Source: DATBFX01 sp034667245
GTDB taxonomy: Bacteria; Chloroflexota; Chloroflexia; Thermomicrobiales; UBA6265
Length of the DNA: 22,940 nucleotides
Direction of reading: 5' to 3'
Assembly: GCA_034667245.1 (NCBI GenBank)
Contig: JAXDKI010000068.1
Span: 1 to 22,940, forward strand
In this document: piece after piece, positions 7,021 to 14,360 of the stretch
Layout: each line of letters begins with the position of its first letter
Position numbering within the stretch: the first letter of the stretch is position 1
The notes under the pieces: generated by a model
What the model was told of the DNA's origin: nothing
Seen by the model: the letters and a program-made list of their open reading frames with translations, nothing else
The model's database searches: none
Position numbers and translations under genes: made by a program

Positions 7021-7712
7021 GTGACGCGAACCTCTTCACCGCCACCCCGGCCTGGCACGCTGCCTATCCCGATGCCGTCGCCGGCGTCCTCGCCATGCGC
7101 GGCGTCGCCAATCCGGAGGCGGACCCGGCGCTCGACGCGACCCGCGAGCGACTCGAAACGGAGTTGCGCAGCCGTTACGCCGGCCTGACCCGGGCCGACA
7201 TCCGGTCCACCGGCCACTTCCCCGCCAACGATGCCTACTACCGCCGCTTCGGTCAGACCTACCACGTCCTGCTGCAGGTCGATTCCACCGTCAACAAGGG
7301 GAAACCGATCCCCCGTCGCGCCGCCCTCGTCGAAGCCGCCTTCATGGCGGAGCTGTCGACCGGCATCCTCACTGCCAGCCACGACCTCGACGCCCTCACC
7401 CTCCCCGTCACCGTCGACGTCGCCACCGGCGACGAACGCTATCTCCTCTACAACGGCAGCGAGCAGCCCTGCAAACCCGCCGACATGTACATGCGCGACC
7501 AGACCGGCATCCTGACCACGGTCATCGCCGGCCCGGCCCAGTATGCTCGCATCACGCCCGAGACGACCGCTGCCCTCTTTTGCATCTACGCCCCACCCGG
7601 CGTCGGCGAAGAAGCCGTTCGCTCCCATTTCGCCCTGATCGATTCCCACGTCCGCCTTATCGCGCCGGAGTCCGAAACCGTCGGGATCGTCACGATCACG
7701 GCGAGCGGATGA
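7017..7712 (+). CDS. B3/4-domain protein (PheT editing-domain-like)
   Basis: The 231-residue product resembles the stand-alone B3/4 domain found in the beta subunit of phenylalanyl-tRNA synthetase and in free-standing homologues. Recognisable parts are a WHAAYPDAVAGVL start, RRAALVEAAFMAELSTGI (the NxxN-like helix), a SHDLDAL strand and the C-terminal ARITPETTAALFCIYAPPG strand. In PheT this domain hydrolyses Tyr-tRNA(Phe). Whether this protein edits aminoacyl-tRNA or does something else is unknown. It is coupled by a 4-bp overlap to the nitroreductase and has no ribosome site of its own worth noting. It converges on the VOC gene with 19 bp between stops. Confidence 0.72.
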   Translation: MSDANLFTATPAWHAAYPDAVAGVLAMRGVANPEADPALDATRERLETELRSRYAGLTRADIRSTGHFPANDAYYRRFGQTYHVLLQVDSTVNKGKPIPRRAALVEAAFMAELSTGILTASHDLDALTLPVTVDVATGDERYLLYNGSEQPCKPADMYMRDQTGILTTVIAGPAQYARITPETTAALFCIYAPPGVGEEAVRSHFALIDSHVRLIAPESETVGIVTITASG

Positions 7713-7731
7713 GGGGCGATCTGTAGAGTCC

Positions 7732-8088
7732 TTACCCGCGCTCCATGATCTCGTACACATTCCCGTCCGGGCCACGGTAGTGGTTCCAGATCGACCCGCC
7801 GTCCTGCTGCGGCTCCCCGATGAACTCGATGCCGGCGGCAACCATCCGCGCCCGTGTCGCCTCGAAGTCGTCCACTTCCAGCCCGACGACCGGACCGGCG
7901 CCGAAGAATTCGTGGTCCGCGTCGTCCAGCCCATAGACGTGCAGTTCCGTCCCGTTCTCGAGGCGGAACCAGACGGCGTTGCTCGCTTCGCGCGCGACGT
8001 CCAGCCCCATCACATCGCGATAGAAGGCAACGGTCTCCTCAAGGTGAGCCGTGCGCACCCCCATCCAAACGAGCGACCGGACCGCCAT
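7732..8088 (-). CDS. VOC-superfamily (glyoxalase-like) protein
   Basis: The 118-residue protein has two beta-alpha-beta-beta-beta halves of the vicinal-oxygen-chelate fold. Half one has HLEETVAFYRDVMGLDVA and a strand ending in GTELHVYG. Half two has VVGLEVDDFEATRARMVAAGIEF and the closing GPDGNVYEIMERG. Candidate metal ligands are an early position around V8/R12, E48 and E115. Families with this fold include glyoxalase I, dioxygenases and antibiotic-binding proteins, so function is open. AGGAG lies 7 nt before ATG 8088. A long imperfect palindrome lies just upstream, between this gene and purD on the same strand. Confidence 0.85.
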   Translation of the reverse strand: MAVRSLVWMGVRTAHLEETVAFYRDVMGLDVAREASNAVWFRLENGTELHVYGLDDADHEFFGAGPVVGLEVDDFEATRARMVAAGIEFIGEPQQDGGSIWNHYRGPDGNVYEIMERG

Positions 8089-8123
8089 GCATCTTCTCCT
8101 CTGGCATGAGCATTCACGAGGAG

Positions 8124-8200
8124 AGGTCCTTCGCTGCGCTCAGGCTGACCAATGGGAGGACGCCCCGCTCACGGTCATCCTGAGCGCCAGCGAAGGACCT
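8124..8200. repeat. Imperfect inverted repeat with CTTCGCTGCGCTCAGG core
   Basis: The left arm 8124-8150 pairs with the right arm 8173-8200 over about 27 bp, with one bulged base and one mismatch, around a 22-nt loop. The core CCTTCGCTGCGCTCAGG / CCTGAGCGCCAGCGAAGG resembles a repeat I recall as scattered in many unrelated bacterial genomes. It lies after the purD stop and before the VOC start, both minus-strand, so it could end purD transcription. Confidence 0.8.
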
Positions 8201-8247
8201 CCCTCCGACCCGAGCCAACATTACCCAGCAGACCGTCCGTCGTCGCA

Positions 8248-9531
8248 TCAGCCCACAGATGCGAGCTCCCGCGCCGCGACGTCGCGCCGGTGGTGCGCTT
8301 CCTCGAAGGAGATCGCCGCCACGCCGGCGTACGCCCGCTCGCGTGCCGCGGCGAGATCGCTGCCGACGCCGACGACGGTCAGGACACGGCCACCGGCGGT
8401 GACCACCCGGCCGGCATCGTCGCGCCGTGTCCCGGCGTGGAAGACGAGCAGGTCGTCCGGCACCGCCTCCAGACCGTCGATGGGGAGTCCGGTTCGATAG
8501 GGAGCGGGGTATCCGCCCGATGCCAGCACCACCCCGACCGCAGCGCGATCCGACGGAGGCAGCGGGGGGACATGGGCGAGGGTGCCGTCGGCGACGGCTG
8601 CGAGAATCTCGGCCAGGTCGCCGTCGACGAGCGGCAGCACCACCTGGGTCTCCGGATCGCCGAAGCGTGCATTGAACTCCAGCACCTTCGGGCCGTCGGC
8701 CGTCAGCATCAGACCGGCGTAGAGGACACCTTGCATCGGCGTCCCGCGGTCCGCCATGGCGCGCACGGTTGGCTCGAGGATCGACGTCTGGATCGTTGCC
8801 AGGAGGGCGGCGTCCACCGCCGGGGGCGGAGCATAGGCGCCCATACCGCCGGTGTTCGGACCGCGATCGCGGTCGTAGGCGCGCTTGTAGTCGCAGGCAG
8901 GCGCGAGGGGGACGATCGTCGTCCCGTCGGTGAGCGCCAGCACCGAGACTTCCTGACCCTTCAGGAATTCCTCGATCACGACGGTCGCCGCAGCCTCGCC
9001 GAGCGCGCGATCTTCCAGGAAGGCGGTTAGGACGTGGAATGCCTCGTCCCGGTTGCCGACGACGACGACGCCCTTCCCGGCCGCCAACCCGTCTGCCTTG
9101 ATCACCACCGGCAGCGAGAACTCGCTGAGCGCCGCGAGACCCTCCTCCAACGTCCGGGCAACGGCGGCCCGGGCAGTCGGGACACCGGCAGCGGTCATCA
9201 CCTCCTTCGCCCAACGCTTGCTGCTTTCGATTCGTGCCGCGGCTCGAGTCGGACCGAAGGCCCGGATACCCACCTCCTGAAGACGATCGACCAGCCCTCG
9301 CGCTAGCGGCTCCTCCGGACCGACGACGACGAGGTCCGCGCGCTGCTCCTCGGCCACCCGGACAATGGCGTCGACGTCGGTCGATCGCACCGGGAGGTTC
9401 TCGGCCAGCTCCGTCGTGCCGGCGTTCCCCGGCGCACAAAGCAGCGCGGCGACGCGCGGACTCTGCGCCAGTTTCCAGAGCAGCGCGTGCTCGCGTGCCC
9501 CACTGCCGACGACCAACACCCGCATCGTCAC
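8248..9531 (-). CDS. purD: Phosphoribosylamine-glycine ligase (GAR synthetase)
   Basis: The 427-residue enzyme catalyses ATP + 5-phosphoribosylamine + glycine to glycinamide ribonucleotide, the second step of purine biosynthesis. Signatures are the N-terminal VLVVGSGAREHAL, then VVGPEEPLARGL. The ATP-grasp lead-in VIKADGLAAGKGVVV is followed by RDRGPNTGGMGAY (the PurD signature) and EFNARFGDPETQ with metal-binding Glu and Asn. The C-terminal domain ends near EEAHHRRDVAARE. Length is normal. GTG 9531 is preferred over ATG 9525 because AGGAGGT lies 6 nt before it. No other purine gene is in the window. It is divergent from nudC; a possible minus-strand -10 TATCAT lies at 9576-9581. Confidence 0.96.
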   Translation of the reverse strand: MTMRVLVVGSGAREHALLWKLAQSPRVAALLCAPGNAGTTELAENLPVRSTDVDAIVRVAEEQRADLVVVGPEEPLARGLVDRLQEVGIRAFGPTRAAARIESSKRWAKEVMTAAGVPTARAAVARTLEEGLAALSEFSLPVVIKADGLAAGKGVVVVGNRDEAFHVLTAFLEDRALGEAAATVVIEEFLKGQEVSVLALTDGTTIVPLAPACDYKRAYDRDRGPNTGGMGAYAPPPAVDAALLATIQTSILEPTVRAMADRGTPMQGVLYAGLMLTADGPKVLEFNARFGDPETQVVLPLVDGDLAEILAAVADGTLAHVPPLPPSDRAAVGVVLASGGYPAPYRTGLPIDGLEAVPDDLLVFHAGTRRDDAGRVVTAGGRVLTVVGVGSDLAAARERAYAGVAAISFEEAHHRRDVAARELASVG

Positions 9532-9715
9532 CTGCCTACCTCCTCACCCTCACCCGCGTTTATCGGCTCATCGACATGATACGCCCAACGCGCCTCCCGG
9601 CCCGTTTCACCACCTGTCCTAAATTCATCACGTGGTCCCTTGGCGCGTACCCAATGCGAGTAGCTGCCGGTCGAGTGGCGGCCGTCGGCATCGCTCGGAC
9701 GTGCGTCATGGGCGG

Positions 9716-9721
9716 TACAAT
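9716..9721 (+). promoter_or_regulatory. -10 element for a leaderless nudC transcript
   Basis: TACAAT ends exactly 6 nt before ATG 9728, so transcription would begin at or next to the A of the start codon. No ribosome-binding sequence precedes this ATG. The -35 region (GCTCGG) is poor. The same geometry is seen before the MFS gene. Confidence 0.6.
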
Positions 9722-9727
9722 CGCGGT

Positions 9728-10576
9728 ATGAATCGCACCTTTGTCTCCGCGATCGATCCGCCCGCGGGCAGCGACCCTCCCGATCTCGCCTGGTGGTTCG
9801 TCTTTCGGGGGAGCGAGCTCCTCGTCGTCGCAGACGCGGCGGACAGTGACGGTATCCCGCTCCTCGCCGACCTCGCCGAGCTGGCGGTCGAACCGGTCCG
9901 CCGGAACTACCTGGGGGCGCTCGCCGATCGCCACTGCTACGCGGTCGAGATCGCACCCGACCTCGATCCGCCGCCGGGTGCGATCTTTCGCAACCTGCGC
10001 GCGCTTTACGGACGGGTACCCGACGACCTCTTCGCCCTCGCCGGTCGGGCAGCCCAGATCGTCGAGTGGGACCGTAGTCACCAATTCTGCGGCCGTTGCG
10101 GAACGCCAACCGTATACGCCCCCGGCGAACGGGCGAAGCGCTGCCCGGCCTGTGGCCAGGTCAGCTTCCCCCGTCTCTCGCCGGCGATCATCGTCCTCGT
10201 CGAGCGGGGCGATCAGGTCCTCCTCGCCCGCGGGACCGGTTTCCCCGACGGCATGTATTCAACCCTCGCCGGGTTCGTCGAACCGGGCGAATCGCTGGAA
10301 GGGGCAGTCCACCGTGAGATCTTCGAAGAGGCCGGGATCGTGCTAACCGATCTCCGCTACTTCGGCAGCCAGCCCTGGCCCTTTCCCCACTCGTTGATGA
10401 TCGGCTTCACCGCCCAATACGCCGGTGGCGAGATCGTGATCGACCCGGCGGAGATCGCCGACGCCCAATGGTTCACCGTCGACACCCTCCCCCGCGTCCC
10501 ACAGAAACTCAGCATCGCCCGGAGACTGATCGACAGCTACGTCGCCAAGCACGGTCCGCCCCTCGACCAACCGTGA
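9728..10576 (+). CDS. nudC: NADH pyrophosphatase / NAD-cap hydrolase (NudC-type NUDIX)
   Basis: The 282-residue protein has the complete NudC architecture. It comprises an N-terminal domain (1-115), a zinc ribbon with Cys at 121, 124, 139 and 142 (FCGRCG, CPACG), a NUDIX box at 182-204 (GFVEPGE, HREIFEEAGI) and the diagnostic SQPWPFPHS at 214-222. Family members cleave NADH and NAD, and remove NAD caps from RNA. The zinc site is intact, unlike some relatives that have lost it. Translation appears leaderless: TACAAT lies 6 nt before ATG 9728. It is divergent from purD, with 196 bp between. Confidence 0.93.
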   Translation: MNRTFVSAIDPPAGSDPPDLAWWFVFRGSELLVVADAADSDGIPLLADLAELAVEPVRRNYLGALADRHCYAVEIAPDLDPPPGAIFRNLRALYGRVPDDLFALAGRAAQIVEWDRSHQFCGRCGTPTVYAPGERAKRCPACGQVSFPRLSPAIIVLVERGDQVLLARGTGFPDGMYSTLAGFVEPGESLEGAVHREIFEEAGIVLTDLRYFGSQPWPFPHSLMIGFTAQYAGGEIVIDPAEIADAQWFTVDTLPRVPQKLSIARRLIDSYVAKHGPPLDQP

Positions 10577-10676
10577 CCCGCGGTCGCGGCGAGGCCAGTC
10601 GGCGAGTGATCTGATTCCAGCAGACCTGCGTAGTATCGACAGGACGCTGGGTGTTCCTCCTCAGGAGCGGGACCTC

Positions 10677-11249
10677 ATGCCAAGCGCGAACCCAACGACA
10701 CGGCACAACGTCCGCCGACTTGGTCTGACCATGTCCGCCGTCGCTCTTCTCGTCCTCGCCTCCTGGCTCATTCTGCCCTCGGCCCAGCGTCCTACCCTCA
10801 GCGCGACCGAGTCGCCGACGGCCACACCCGCCTGTGCCCGCCTCACGGAGGCCGGCGAATCGTCCGCCACCCCTGCGGCCCTCGGCACGCCGACCGCCGC
10901 CGTCGTCTGCACCGAGACCGGTCTCGGCACGCCCGTGGCAGTTGACGGACTGCGGGTGACCCTGACCGCTGACCAGAGCAAAGCGGGCCCGGTCGATCTA
11001 ACCGTCGAGGTTCTTGACTCTGCCGGCAAGCCGATCGACGACGCCTCCGTGCTCGTCCTCAACCAGCACCTGGAGATGAACCACGGCATCTCGATCACCG
11101 AAGCCGTCCACACCGACTCCGGCCGCTACCAGGCAGAGCAGGTCCCGATGGGTATGGGCGGGCATTGGCAGGTCGAGGTCCAGGTCGCCCGCCCCGGTGA
11201 ACCGCCCGTCGTCGCCGTCTTCGAGATCACACTGGCAGGGCCGATCTAG
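10677..11249 (+). CDS. Secreted FixH/YtkA-like protein
   Basis: The 190-residue product starts with a basic stretch and one hydrophobic segment (about 15-34, LTMSAVALLVLASWLILP), a signal anchor. A low-complexity T/A/P linker follows. Residues about 85-190 look like a FixH/YtkA immunoglobulin-like domain: LTVEVLDSAGKPIDDASVL, then HLEMNHGI and MGMGGHWQVEVQV. The His and Met residues in the last two could bind copper, as in related periplasmic copper proteins. That is inference. AGGAG at about 10662 lies 11 nt before ATG 10677, a slightly long spacing. TAGTAT at 10631-10636 may be the -10. An MFS transporter follows but has its own promoter. Confidence 0.72.
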   Translation: MPSANPTTRHNVRRLGLTMSAVALLVLASWLILPSAQRPTLSATESPTATPACARLTEAGESSATPAALGTPTAAVVCTETGLGTPVAVDGLRVTLTADQSKAGPVDLTVEVLDSAGKPIDDASVLVLNQHLEMNHGISITEAVHTDSGRYQAEQVPMGMGGHWQVEVQVARPGEPPVVAVFEITLAGPI

Positions 11250-11303
11250 CCAGCCGCATCACCCCCTACAACGCGTTGCCACGCACCCACGTTGCCTATC
11301 GCG

Positions 11304-11309
11304 TACCAT
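11304..11309 (+). promoter_or_regulatory. -10 element for a leaderless MFS transcript
   Basis: TACCAT is followed by exactly 6 nt and then GTG 11316. No Shine-Dalgarno sequence precedes this GTG. The start reads GTGAATCGC, matching ATGAATCGC at nudC, where TACAAT stands at the same distance. The -35 is not clear. Confidence 0.5.
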
Positions 11310-11315
11310 CCTCGC

Positions 11316-12584
11316 GTGAATCGCGGTGTTGTTACAAGGCTATCCCTACTCCCTCGAGAAGCGACCTCGGACGCGGGTATCCTGCTCCGGACCCGGGCGA
11401 TCCGCGGCTTTGGCGATGGGTTCGTCAGCGTCCTATTGCCACTCCACCTGGCGACGCTCGGGTTCGGCAACACACGGGTCGGCGCCGTCGTGACCGCGAC
11501 GCTCGTCGGGTCCGCCGCGCTGACGCTCGCCGTCGGTCTCCTCGCCCATCGCTTCCCGCGCCGGGCACTCCTCCTCCGTGCCTCGCTCCTGATGGCGGCG
11601 ACGGGATTGGGCTTCGCCTTCGTCCACGACTTCTGGCCGCTCCTCGTCGTCGCCTTCGTCGGTACGCTCAACCCCTCCTCCGGCGACGTCAGCGTCTTCC
11701 TCCCGACCGAGCAGGCCCTCCTGCCGCAGACCGTCGCCGCCTCGGGACGAACCTCGCTCTTCGCCCGCTACAGCCTGGCAGGATCGCTCAGTGCCGCCGT
11801 CGGCGCGCTTGCCGCCGGGCTGCCGGAGTTTCTCGACCACCGCACCTCGCTCCGTCTGGATCACGCGCTCGACGGCATGTTTCTCCTCTACGGCGCGCTC
11901 GGTTTGACCACCCTCGCCTTTTACCGATCGCTTTCCCCGGCGGTCGAGCCCGCGGGTGGGAGGTCAATCAGTCCACTTGGCGCCTCGAAAAGGATCGTCT
12001 ACCGACTCGCGGCGCTCTTCAGCCTTGACTCGCTCGGCGGTGGGTTCGTCGTCCAGTCGCTCCTCGCACTCTGGCTCTTCCAGCGGTTCGACCTCTCCGT
12101 CGCGACCACCGGGACGATCTTCTTCTGGTCCGGCCTCTTCTCGGCTTTCTCCCAGCTCGCCGCTCCCCGCCTCGCCGCCCGGATCGGTCTCGTGCAGACG
12201 ATGGTCTTCACCCACCTCCCGGCCAACCTCTTCCTGATCGCCACCCCCTTCATGCCGACCCTGCCGCTCGCCATCGCCACCCTGCTCGCGCGCAGCCTCG
12301 TCTCCTCGATGGACGTCCCGGCCCGCACCTCCTACGTCATGGCCGTCGTCTCCCCCGAGGAGCGCCCGGCAGCCGCCAGCGTCACCAACGTCCCGCGCAG
12401 CCTCGCCAGCGCCCTCGGTCCCTTCCCGGCCGGCTACCTGCTTGGCCTGAGCACCTTCGGCTGGCCCCTCGTGATCGGCGGCACGCTCAAGGCCGTCTAC
12501 GACCTGCTGCTCTTGGCGATGTTCCAGAAGCTGAAGCCGCCGGAGGAGCGAGACGGAGAGACGGACAGACGGAGAGACGGCTAG
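11316..12584 (+). CDS. Major facilitator superfamily (MFS) transporter
   Basis: The 422-residue integral membrane protein has about 12 hydrophobic segments in two halves, split by a loop near residues 210-235. The first-half RFPRRALLLRAS loop corresponds to the conserved MFS loop 2-3 motif, and the second half has ARSLVSSMDVPARTSYVMAVV and SVTNVPRSLASALGP. The latter pattern is seen in drug-efflux-like MFS proteins of poorly known substrate. GTG 11316 is chosen for its promoter spacing; an in-frame upstream start at 11292 would fall before the -10. The stop and the last ten codons lie inside an octamer tandem array (residues ETDRRRDG), so the C-terminal tail is repeat-derived. It converges on the PIG-V-like gene. 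Confidence 0.85.
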   Translation: MNRGVVTRLSLLPREATSDAGILLRTRAIRGFGDGFVSVLLPLHLATLGFGNTRVGAVVTATLVGSAALTLAVGLLAHRFPRRALLLRASLLMAATGLGFAFVHDFWPLLVVAFVGTLNPSSGDVSVFLPTEQALLPQTVAASGRTSLFARYSLAGSLSAAVGALAAGLPEFLDHRTSLRLDHALDGMFLLYGALGLTTLAFYRSLSPAVEPAGGRSISPLGASKRIVYRLAALFSLDSLGGGFVVQSLLALWLFQRFDLSVATTGTIFFWSGLFSAFSQLAAPRLAARIGLVQTMVFTHLPANLFLIATPFMPTLPLAIATLLARSLVSSMDVPARTSYVMAVVSPEERPAAASVTNVPRSLASALGPFPAGYLLGLSTFGWPLVIGGTLKAVYDLLLLAMFQKLKPPEERDGETDRRRDG

Positions 12585-12671
12585 GCGGAGAGGCGGACAG
12601 GCGGAGAGACGGAGAGGCGGAGAGGCGGACAGGCGGAAAGACGGACAGGCGGAAAGACGGACAGGCGGAGA
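12552..12671. repeat. Octamer tandem array, 15 units
   Basis: Fifteen contiguous 8-bp units alternate among GGCGGAGA, GGCGGACA, GACGGAGA, GACGGACA and GGCGGAAA, with one GACGGCTA that supplies the TAG stop of the MFS gene. Variation is confined to positions 2, 4 from the end and the last bases, suggesting slippage followed by drift. The array fills most of the 144-bp gap between two convergent genes; 12672-12728 holds nothing else recognisable. Confidence 0.95.
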
Positions 12672-12728
12672 GGCTGGTTCGGTGGATTGGTCGTCGCGGT
12701 AGGTCTGGATTTGGGTTGACGCGGACCG

Positions 12729-13913
12729 TCAGACGATCCAGAACCCCGTGGCGTAGAGAACCGCGAGAAAGCTCAACAGCAGCGCGGAGCCAACCAACAC
12801 CGTATCCCGCACCCACCCGGACCAGCGCGGGCCGGCTAACCAGAGGGCCGCGGCGAAGTAGACGCCGACCGCGGGGAGGGCGTAGCGACCGAGCGACAAC
12901 CAGGTGAAGGCTCCCTGGACGACCACCAGCAGCGTCGTGAGCAGCGCGATCGCCGGGACGCCCATCCGCCACAACCTCGGCAGGAACGCCAGGAAGACCA
13001 GTCCGACTGCCAGATCGAGGGCGACGACGAGATCCTCCGGTCGACCGCTCAGCGCCTGTCGGGGGTGGACGAAGAAGAGCTCGGCATAGAAACGGACGTG
13101 CTCGTCCCAGCCGCCCCATTCGGACTGGGCGTTGAAATAGGCGAGGGGGTCGTCAAACCGCCAGGCGCAGTAGACGAAATAGGCGACCGTTCCGGAGACC
13201 GAGAGGGCTCCGGTCGCGACCACGTCCGAGAGCCGCGCTCCGCGACGGTACGCCGCCACCAGCAATACCGGCGCCAGCGCCAGCCCGACCAGCCGCGTTC
13301 CGCTCGCCAGTCCCGCCACTGTCCCGGCCAGCCACCAGCGTCCCCCACCGGCGCACGTGAGGCTCAGCAACACCAAAACCAGGAACAGTGATTCGGAATA
13401 GGCCGCGTTGAGGAAGAACCCGAACGGCATCACGCAGAGCAGCAGTGCCGCCTCGATCCCGACCCGCTCCCCAAACCGCGCCGCTCCCAGTCGCGCCAGG
13501 AGCGCCACCGCACCCAGGAAGCAGACATTCGAGATGATGATGCCCGCGAAAGCGAGATTGGTCTCACTCGGTGCCGCGCCCACGAGTTCGACCGCACCCC
13601 GCATCAGCAACGGGTAGAGCGGAAAGAACCCGACTCCCCCGTGCGGACTCGGATTCTCGGCTCCATACCCGAGCCGGGCGATCGCGACATAATGCGCGGC
13701 ATCCCATCGTGCCAGGCCGTCCAACAGGGGATGATCGGGGAAGAATGTATCGGGTAGCTGCGCCGAATACGGCGCATGCCGCGGCAGTACCCGCACCGCA
13801 AACCAGACGATGCCAGCCAGCACCGCCCGTGTCGCGACGGCGATCGCGAGGGCCGCGAAGATAGGGCGAGAGAGGATGCGACTGCCCTTAGCAGCGCGGC
13901 CCGGAGCCAACAC
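12729..13913 (-). CDS. PIG-V-like membrane mannosyltransferase family protein
   Basis: A 394-residue polytopic membrane protein with roughly ten hydrophobic segments. The first lumenal or external loop contains ARWDAAHYVAIARLGYG and GVGFFPLYPLLMR, the WD...Y and FFPLYP pattern of the PIG-V family. That family comprises GPI mannosyltransferase 2-type, polyprenyl-phosphate-sugar-dependent enzymes. Later motifs are MPFGFFLNAAYSESLF and ASGTRLVGLAL. It probably transfers a lipid-linked sugar to an envelope acceptor; acceptor unknown. The start is uncertain: GTG 13913 directly abuts the stop codon of the DUF559 gene, inside the edge of the inverted-repeat element, with GAGAGGGG a little upstream. 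A start further downstream (around codon 15-20) is possible. Confidence 0.75.
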   Translation of the reverse strand: MLAPGRAAKGSRILSRPIFAALAIAVATRAVLAGIVWFAVRVLPRHAPYSAQLPDTFFPDHPLLDGLARWDAAHYVAIARLGYGAENPSPHGGVGFFPLYPLLMRGAVELVGAAPSETNLAFAGIIISNVCFLGAVALLARLGAARFGERVGIEAALLLCVMPFGFFLNAAYSESLFLVLVLLSLTCAGGGRWWLAGTVAGLASGTRLVGLALAPVLLVAAYRRGARLSDVVATGALSVSGTVAYFVYCAWRFDDPLAYFNAQSEWGGWDEHVRFYAELFFVHPRQALSGRPEDLVVALDLAVGLVFLAFLPRLWRMGVPAIALLTTLLVVVQGAFTWLSLGRYALPAVGVYFAAALWLAGPRWSGWVRDTVLVGSALLLSFLAVLYATGFWIV

Positions 13914-13956
13914 TCACCCCCGTCCCCTCTCCCGGTGCGCGGGAGAGGGGAGCGTT
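13914..13956 (+). repeat. Left terminal inverted repeat with internal hairpin
   Basis: It begins TCACCCCCG. CCCCTCTCCC (13924-13933) and GGGAGAGGGG (13941-13950) then form a perfect 10-bp stem around a 7-nt loop. The outer TCA is the reverse complement of the DUF559 stop codon TGA. The copy at 14361-14403 is inverted and differs at two positions. Confidence 0.93.
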
Positions 13957-14327
13957 GGTGAGGAACGCGCTTCCAGCATTTGCTCTGCCTGGGCGAGGAT
14001 CTTTGATAGGACTCCCGCGAGATCGCCCATCACTTCGCTGTTGTAGAAGCGCATCACCGAGTAGCCCGAGGATATGAGCAAGCCGGTTCGTTGTGCGTCG
14101 GCGTCGGTTTGCTCATCGTGAACCGATCCGTCGAGTTCGACCGCAAGGCGAAGAGCGGGACAACAAAAGTCAAGAACGAATGGGCCAACTGGATGCTGCC
14201 GCCGGAACTTCAGCCCACTGAGCTGGCGGTCGCGCAACCGAGCCCACAAGACATCCTCAGCTCTCGTTTCCCGCCGACGTAGGTACCGAGCAGCATCGAC
14301 ATTGTTCCGCCGTCGCTCATACGGCAT
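13914..14327 (-). CDS. DUF559 (Vsr-like, PD-(D/E)xK-type) endonuclease domain protein
   Basis: The 137-residue protein matches DUF559 throughout: RAEDVLWARLRDRQLSGLKFRRQHPVG-type N-terminus, FVLDF with D53, AVELDG with E64 and D66, H70, R80 and a closing VMRFYNSEV strand. The family shares the fold of very-short-patch-repair and other restriction-like nucleases, and D53/E64 are the likely metal-binding pair. Activity and target are not established for this group. ATG 14327 follows a G-rich GGGGGGA. Residues from about 125 onward (TLPSPAHRERGRG) and the stop codon are encoded by the left inverted repeat, so gene and repeat are fused. Confidence 0.85.
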   Translation of the reverse strand: MPYERRRNNVDAARYLRRRETRAEDVLWARLRDRQLSGLKFRRQHPVGPFVLDFCCPALRLAVELDGSVHDEQTDADAQRTGLLISSGYSVMRFYNSEVMGDLAGVLSKILAQAEQMLEARSSPTLPSPAHRERGRG

Positions 14328-14360
14328 GGCAAGTCCCCCCGAGGCGTCAGCGCCACCAGA

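Noticed and set aside
12552..12671. CRISPR array
   Set aside because: Units are 8 bp and contiguous with no spacers, and no cas genes are nearby.
12487..13119. Minus-strand frame with repeating PSLRLSASP-type residues
   Set aside because: It is a translation of the octamer array plus the antisense of known genes, not a protein.
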